64,000 nucleotides of DNA from Prado023 sp963747335. Lineage in GTDB: Bacteria; Actinomycetota; Actinomycetes; S36-B12; CAIYMF01. The notes below the pieces were generated by a model. The model was given only the letters and a program-made list of their open reading frames with translations. It made no database searches and was not told where the DNA came from. The position numbers were made by a program, and so were the translations under genes. Positions 59,985-64,000 of this stretch are shown here, one piece after another. Position 1 is the first letter of the stretch, and every line of letters begins with the position of its first letter. The stretch lies in assembly GCA_963747335.1 (NCBI GenBank), contig CAVVEV010000012.1, positions 124,001 to 188,000 of the forward strand, written 5' to 3'.

Positions 59985-60290
59985 GTGGGGCTCCCAACTG
60001 GACGAGGGGTGATGGGCGGCGATTCTGGCACCCTGCCGGGTGGGAAGTACACAGTGTTCTGTCATATCTCCGATGCTCGGTGGGCGAGGAAGCCGGCAGG
60101 AGGCCATGATGGGACCAGCCCTCCTGCATCGCCCATCTAGCGATCAGTCGGGTCAGCCCCTCGTCAGTCCACCACGACCGGCGGGGGGCGCTTTCGTGCG
60201 GTGTGCTCCTCGGGGGGGCTTGTTGGGCTGGGCCGCGACGAGCCTGGACCAGCCGGCGCGCGTATCGTCGAAGACGAGGAGGTGACCGCA
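59985..60290. other. Intergenic stretch, 306 bases
   Basis: Between the hemerythrin-like gene and the small ORF. Apart from a short G/C hairpin near 60015-60030 I see no coding frame, promoter or repeat that can be defended. It should hold the promoters of both divergent genes. Confidence 0.5.
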
Positions 60291-60512
60291 ATGGATGGGT
60301 CGCCGACGATCAGTCCGAAGGTCGTCCGAGAAGCCGAGTCGGAGGCTCTGAGCCGAACGATCCGAGGCATTGAGGACGACGCGCTGGAGCAGCAGGCCCG
60401 CCTCGCCCTGGACCCGTTGCCGAAGGGGCACAGAGGTCACCAGTGGCTGCGTCGCGGGGCCCGCAGTCACAGCGCCCGGTCGGCCGCAGGCGCGGGGTCT
60501 GCTGCACGGTGA
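60291..60512 (+). CDS. Small hypothetical protein, 73 residues
   Basis: Short ORF with a strong GAGGAGG eight bases before ATG 60291. Sequence begins MDGSPTISPKVVREAESEAL, is charged and probably helical for the first 45 residues, and becomes Arg/Ala/Gly-rich at the end. No membrane helix, signal or recognisable family. The last part may be non-functional. The ribosome-binding site is the main support; codon bias is not decisive. Confidence 0.4.
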   Translation: MDGSPTISPKVVREAESEALSRTIRGIEDDALEQQARLALDPLPKGHRGHQWLRRGARSHSARSAAGAGSAAR

Positions 60513-60642
60513 AGGGGACTGCGACCACCCCCGGCTTCATCGAACCTCAACCGCGGGTGACGTGACGCGGTTCGTTTGACGACACCATCACACTCCAGAT
60601 CCACCTTGGCGGGTGGAACGTTCTGGGTGCCTGGCACTCGTG

Positions 60643-61716
60643 CTAGACGTTGAAGCGGAACTCCACCACGTCACCGTCGTGCATGACGTACTCCTTGCCC
60701 TCGATCCGGACCTTGCCGCGGGACTTGGCCTCGGCCATCGAACCGGCGTCGACCAGGTCGTCGAACGACACGACCTCGGCCTTGATGAAGCCCTTCTGGA
60801 AGTCGGTGTGGATCACGCCGGCTGCCTCCGGGGCTGTGGCGCCCTTGGGGATCGTCCACGCGCGCGACTCCTTGGGTCCCGCCGTCAGGTAGGCCTGCAG
60901 GCCGAGCGTGTCGAACCCAACACGGGCCAGCTGTGTCAGGCCGCTCTCCTCCTGGCCGATCGACTGCAGCAGCTCGAGGGCCTCAGCCTCGTCGAGCTCG
61001 ATCAGGTCGGCCTCGGTCTTGGCATCGAGGAAGACCGCCTCTGCGGGCGCGATCAGCGAGGCCAGCTCGGTGCGCATCGCGTCGTCGGAGAGCTCGTCGG
61101 CGTCGACGTTGAACACGTACAGGAAGGGCTTGGCGGTGAGCAGGAACAGCTCGCGCAGCGGTTCGCGGTCGAGTCCGGCCGCGAAGACGGTCCGACCGCC
61201 CTCGAGGACGACCTTCGCCTCCTCGGCAGCGGCGAGGATCGGGGCCCGGTCCTTGTTCATCCGAGCTTCCTTCTGCAGGCGCGGGATCGCCTTGTCGAGC
61301 GTCTGCAGGTCAGCCAGGATCAGCTCGAGGTTGATGACCTCGATGTCATCCTTGGGCGAGACGCGACCGTCGACGTGGACCACGTCCGGGTCCGTGAACA
61401 CGCGGATCACCTGGCAGATGGCATCGGACTCGCGGATGTGGGACAGGAACTTGTTGCCCAGGCCCGCGCCCTCACTCGCGCCCTTGACGATCCCCGCGAT
61501 GTCGACGAACGTGACGGTGGCGGGCAGGGTCCGCGCCGATCCGAAGATCCCGGCGAGAACGTCGAGGCGCGGGTCGGGCACGCCGACGACGCCGGTGTTC
61601 GGCTCGATCGTCGCGAACGGGTAGTTGGCCGCGAGCACGTTGTTACGGGTCAGGGCGTTGAACAGGGTGGACTTGCCGACGTTGGGCAGTCCGACGATGC
61701 CGATGGTGAGAGCCAC
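60643..61716 (-). CDS. ychF: Redox-regulated ATPase YchF
   Basis: Obg-related P-loop protein that prefers ATP, ribosome-associated and linked to stress response. 357 residues. IGIVGLPNVGKSTLFNAL (P-loop), a G2/G3 region with TFVDIAGIVKGASEGAGLGN, and the altered base-specificity motif YVFNVDADEL in place of NKxD, typical for YchF. The TGS domain is C-terminal (WTIPKGATAPEAAGVIHTDF and VEFRFNV at the end). GTG 61716 (VALTIGIVG) is the usual start position relative to the P-loop. The ATG-based extension is rejected. A core gene. Confidence 0.97.
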   Translation of the reverse strand: MALTIGIVGLPNVGKSTLFNALTRNNVLAANYPFATIEPNTGVVGVPDPRLDVLAGIFGSARTLPATVTFVDIAGIVKGASEGAGLGNKFLSHIRESDAICQVIRVFTDPDVVHVDGRVSPKDDIEVINLELILADLQTLDKAIPRLQKEARMNKDRAPILAAAEEAKVVLEGGRTVFAAGLDREPLRELFLLTAKPFLYVFNVDADELSDDAMRTELASLIAPAEAVFLDAKTEADLIELDEAEALELLQSIGQEESGLTQLARVGFDTLGLQAYLTAGPKESRAWTIPKGATAPEAAGVIHTDFQKGFIKAEVVSFDDLVDAGSMAEAKSRGKVRIEGKEYVMHDGDVVEFRFNV

Positions 61717-62049
61717 AACGCACGATTCTACCGGCGATCGGGGTTCCGCTCCGCCCGTTGTCCGCTGGGTCCGGGGGGCCGCCATTGGGCGGCCCGAGGT
61801 CACCGCTCCGTCGTCCGCAGGTCGTCGTCGGGATGAACACCGCCAACCGCCAAGGCCTGCTGACCGGCAACCCGTTGGCCCTGCGCGACTTGCGGCGTCG
61901 AGGGCGACGCAGTGTCAGGCACGTCGTCGTCGATGCCAACGCAGACCCCCACTGCAACCCGGTTCGCCGGAGCACGTCCCTGAAGGCCTTGTCCGCTGCC
62001 TGGATGTCCGCGCGCATTCGAGGATTGCCAGCCGCAGCTGCGCCGTTGC
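61717..62049. other. Intergenic stretch, 333 bases, possible gene remnant
   Basis: No confident gene. On the plus strand a frame from about ATG 61833 to 62040 (reading MNTANRQGLLTGNPLALRD...) shows strongly G/C-biased third positions at its start, but runs antisense into the collagen-like gene and matches nothing I recognise. It may be a decayed gene. No promoter or repeat seen. Confidence 0.3.
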
Positions 62050-62853
62050 CTAGTCCCGCACGGGGTAGATCCCCTGATCGCAAATCAGGTACGTCATGTT
62101 GTTCGGCGCGGCAGCCCGCAGGTCAGGCAAGGCAAAGGTGGTCCGACCATCGCCGCCGTATGTTATCCCCAGCAGCGAGAACAGGGCCGAGTTCGAGGCA
62201 ATCGGGAGCAGCTGTCCTCTCGCAGGGGTCCCTGCCCCCACCGTGCCCGCCGTGAGTCTGATTTCTCCCAACGTGCAGTCGGCCCCCCGACCGGCCGCGG
62301 CCAAGCCCGTGGATTCCCCGAATAGGCCGTCCAACTCGCTTGGGGGGCCCGCGGGCCCGGTGGCCCCCGGATCGCCCTTGGGCCCGATGGCGCCAGCTGC
62401 CCCGGTGTCGCCCTGTGGCCCGATCGGCCCTTCCGGTCCGGTCGCTCCGGTGTCGCCCTTGGGTCCCGGCGCGCCGGTCGCCCCCGGCACCCCTGCGTCC
62501 CCCTTCGGCCCAGTTGCCCCGGCGGCGCCGATAGCTCCAACGGGTCCCTGAGAGCCGGTCGCCCCTGTCGCACCTGCTTCACCCGCGGGCCCTGTGGCCC
62601 CATTCGGGCCAGTCGCTCCCACCGCGCCCGTCCGGCCGCGGGGGCCCTTGACGTTCCAGGTGATCAACCGCTCACCCCGACGGCAGGTCTTCCCCTCTGC
62701 GAGCAGGCGCATGTCGCCGGACCGCGCCACGCACGCTGACAGCGTGCTTGTCGACCCGGAGGCGGCGACGGCCATGGCACCACCCCCAAGCGCAGCCGCT
62801 CCCACACACAGGAGGGCGGCGGTGGTCAGTCCGACGTGCTGCGTGAGCTGCAT
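62050..62853 (-). CDS. Secreted collagen-like protein with phage tail-collar C-terminus
   Basis: 267 residues. Signal peptide (GLTTAALLCVGAAALGGGAMAVAA), a short head with two Cys (LSACVARSG, GKTCRRGERLITW), then about 36 Gly-X-Y triplets (residues about 73-178) of the GATGPAG/GPKGDTG kind, and a globular C-terminus with FSLLGITYGGDGRTTFALPDL, the phage tail-collar fold signature. The head 'GKTCRRGERLITWN..GP.G..G' is common in actinobacterial collagen-like surface proteins. ATG 62853 has GAAGGTGG upstream. Probably forms an extended trimeric stalk at the cell surface. Confidence 0.9.
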   Translation of the reverse strand: MQLTQHVGLTTAALLCVGAAALGGGAMAVAASGSTSTLSACVARSGDMRLLAEGKTCRRGERLITWNVKGPRGRTGAVGATGPNGATGPAGEAGATGATGSQGPVGAIGAAGATGPKGDAGVPGATGAPGPKGDTGATGPEGPIGPQGDTGAAGAIGPKGDPGATGPAGPPSELDGLFGESTGLAAAGRGADCTLGEIRLTAGTVGAGTPARGQLLPIASNSALFSLLGITYGGDGRTTFALPDLRAAAPNNMTYLICDQGIYPVRD

Positions 62854-63056
62854 GAGTGTCCACCTTCGGCCACGTGCGCGGATGAGAGTGGCCGACCGTA
62901 ACCCGGGCATGGCCCCCGGGCTCGCCCATCACGCTCGACACGCGCCAACTCGTGGCAGCCACAAGGCCAGGGTCTGAATCGTCACGAATGGGCTGGACAG
63001 ATGCCCGGACTTGAAGCTCAGACCGTTCCCCAGTGTCCCTGAAGGGAGTCAGTCCT
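62854..63056. other. Spacer before the HNH relic
   Basis: 203 bases without a supported gene. It must contain the promoter of the left-running collagen-like gene, but no box stands out. The 88 bases between the relic and rmuC (63219-63306) also show nothing. Confidence 0.4.
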
Positions 63057-63218
63057 CACATTGGGAGCCTCCACGCCCTGTGCAGACGCCACCACAACCT
63101 CAAACACGAAGCCGGCTGGACAGTCCAGCCCACACCCGGATCCGGACTCCGATGGACCAGCCCCCAAGGCGCCACCGCAACCACCCACCCCGACAACAAC
63201 CACACCCTCGTCGCCTGA
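63057..63218 (+). pseudogene. C-terminal relic of a DUF222/HNH endonuclease
   Basis: The frame reads LHALCRRHHNLKHEAGWTV then RWTSPQGATATTHPDNNHTLVA and a stop. CRRHHxxKHEAGW followed by WTSPxG is the hallmark C-terminus of the multi-copy DUF222-HNH endonuclease (13E12-type) family of actinobacteria. The roughly 350 residues that should precede it, with the DUF222 domain and the first half of the HNH site, are absent. The A/C-rich codon use (CAC CAC AAC CTC AAA CAC) differs from its neighbours. A truncated remnant, probably not expressed. Confidence 0.8.
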
Positions 63219-63306
63219 CCGGGATGGACGGGCATCGCGGGACCCAGATCACGATCGGACCGACGGTTCCACCCGGCTTGTCAGACCCCTCGCGTAGGAA
63301 TGAGAC

Positions 63307-64000
63307 ATGACTACAACGATGCTGTGGGGTGCCGGGATCGTGCTCGCTCTCGTGCTGGGCTGGCTGCTGCGCGGGTTGATGGACCGCCCGAGGCACGCCG
63401 CGGAACGGGCCGTTACCCAGGAGCGGCTGACTCGACTGGAGGCCGAACTATCAGCGGCCCGGGCGTCCGCTGAGGCCCAGGCCCAAGCACCCCAGCAGGT
63501 GGCGCAGGCCATGGCGCCGGTGGAGACCGCTCTGAGCCGACTCGAGGAGGCCGTGGCCCGGGCGGAGGGTGGGCGGGCCAGCTCCACGGCCCAGCTCGCC
63601 GAGCAGATGCGCGCCGTGGCCCAGGCCACGAGTGTGTCAACCGACGGCCTGCGGCGCGAGACGGCGCGACTCGTGGGGGCGCTCGGCCACAGCGAGGTGC
63701 GCGGGCGGTGGGGGGAGTTCCAGCTGCGCCGGTTGCTGGAGTCCTCCGGCCTGGTCCGCGACGTGCACTTCACCGAGCAGGAGAGCGTCTCCACGGACAC
63801 GGGCGTGCTGCGCCCCGACGTCGTGCTCCACCTCGGCGAGGACAAGACGGTCGTCGTGGACGCCAAGGTCTCGCTGCGCGCGATCCTCGGCATCGAGGCC
63901 GGCGACCCGCAGGACGAGGTGGCCGCGGCACGCGCGCAGCACGCGCGGGAGGTCCGCACCCACGTCGATCGGCTGGCCAGCAAGGAGTATGCCCGGCAGT
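63307..64000 (+). CDS. rmuC: DNA recombination protein RmuC, C-terminus cut by window edge
   Basis: First 231 residues of an RmuC-family protein, which limits DNA inversion/rearrangement and has a nuclease-like fold. An N-terminal membrane helix (MLWGAGIVLALVLGWLLRGL) is followed by a coiled coil (about 35-105, Ala/Glu/Gln-rich) and the start of the RmuC domain: GHSEVRGRWGEFQLRRLLE, then LRPDVVLHLGEDKTVVVDAK, the conserved PDVV...VVDAK block. ATG 63307 is preceded by AGGA. The rest lies beyond position 64000. Confidence 0.93.
   Translation, partial: MTTTMLWGAGIVLALVLGWLLRGLMDRPRHAAERAVTQERLTRLEAELSAARASAEAQAQAPQQVAQAMAPVETALSRLEEAVARAEGGRASSTAQLAEQMRAVAQATSVSTDGLRRETARLVGALGHSEVRGRWGEFQLRRLLESSGLVRDVHFTEQESVSTDTGVLRPDVVLHLGEDKTVVVDAKVSLRAILGIEAGDPQDEVAAARAQHAREVRTHVDRLASKEYARQ

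Noticed and set aside
61833..62255. Plus-strand ORF between ychF and the collagen-like gene
   Set aside because: Overlaps the 3' part of a well-supported gene on the other strand, no ribosome-binding site, no recognisable family; kept only as a possible remnant.
62050..63218. Prophage remnant suggested by the tail-collar domain
   Set aside because: No other phage gene, integrase or attachment site nearby; the protein has its own signal peptide and collagen-like stalk.

Overview
The window is about 69% GC, with dense genes, frequent ATGA-type stop/start overlaps and GTG starts. It encodes secreted lipoprotein binding proteins, a TypA GTPase, a C-terminal relic of a DUF222/HNH endonuclease and a glutaminase-STAS-cNMP fusion. 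This points to a chromosomal segment of a free-living, high-GC actinobacterium (Actinomycetota). I saw no tRNA, rRNA, CRISPR array, insertion sequence or prophage. Both window ends cut genes: an ABC permease on the left and rmuC on the right.

Layout. (1) 1-3.8 kb: a peptide-type ABC importer on the minus strand. (2) 4.0-7.0 kb: typA and a membrane-anchored PIG-L-like protein that has lost its metal ligands. (3) 7.0-17.0 kb: a minus-strand sugar operon araB-araD-araA-chvE-gguA-gguB-lacI-galM. It is led by a promoter whose -10 region lies in a perfect LacI-type palindrome. galK and an aldo/keto reductase diverge from it. (4) 19.7-25.1 kb: an M13 metallopeptidase, an AlkD-like protein with a tandem-repeat N-terminus, and glutamate decarboxylase coupled to a YrhK membrane protein. 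(5) 25.3-36.4 kb: an acetate module made of a DUF485 protein, a cation/acetate symporter, acetyl-CoA synthetase, a LytS/LytT-type two-component pair, a second small membrane protein with a second symporter, a DUF294-type nucleotidyltransferase and a membrane-anchored PAS-DEDDh exonuclease. (6) 36.4-42.4 kb: DinB, then a second gguA-gguB-chvE importer whose gguB carries a single-base frameshift, with a divergent LacI regulator. (7) 42.6-47.3 kb: a secreted endonuclease/exonuclease/phosphatase protein, then a ferric-reductase-like flavoprotein, an FMN-binding lipid-side protein and ApbE, which form a flavin-based electron-transfer set. (8) 47.5-59.3 kb: a cyclic-nucleotide-themed region. It has four proteins with cNMP-binding folds (a single-domain one, glutaminase-STAS-CNB, another single-domain one and MFS-CNB), a 1257-residue protein with two cyclase homology domains plus an ATPase/TPR body, a divergent metallo-beta-lactamase-fold hydrolase and a metallophosphoesterase. 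(9) 59.3-64 kb: a hemerythrin-like protein, a small ORF, ychF, a secreted collagen-like protein ending in a tail-collar domain, the HNH relic and rmuC.

How the parts fit. Regions 3 and 6 both feed pentose/galactose use. Both promoters carry the same pair of direct repeats (GRTAACGA-N3-GRTAACGA), so one unknown regulator may coordinate them. Region 5 takes up and activates acetate under two-component control, with an NTase/exonuclease pair of unknown role. In region 8 the two cyclase domains of one polypeptide hold complementary halves of an active site. Together with nearby candidate phosphodiesterases and cNMP-binding effectors this looks like a local second-messenger circuit.

Caveats. Three single-base indels in short G/C runs (one in gguB2, two compensating ones in the secreted protein at 50.0-51.4 kb) could be real mutations or assembly errors. 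Start codons were chosen by eye from ribosome-binding sites, and all family assignments are from recognised motifs, not searches.
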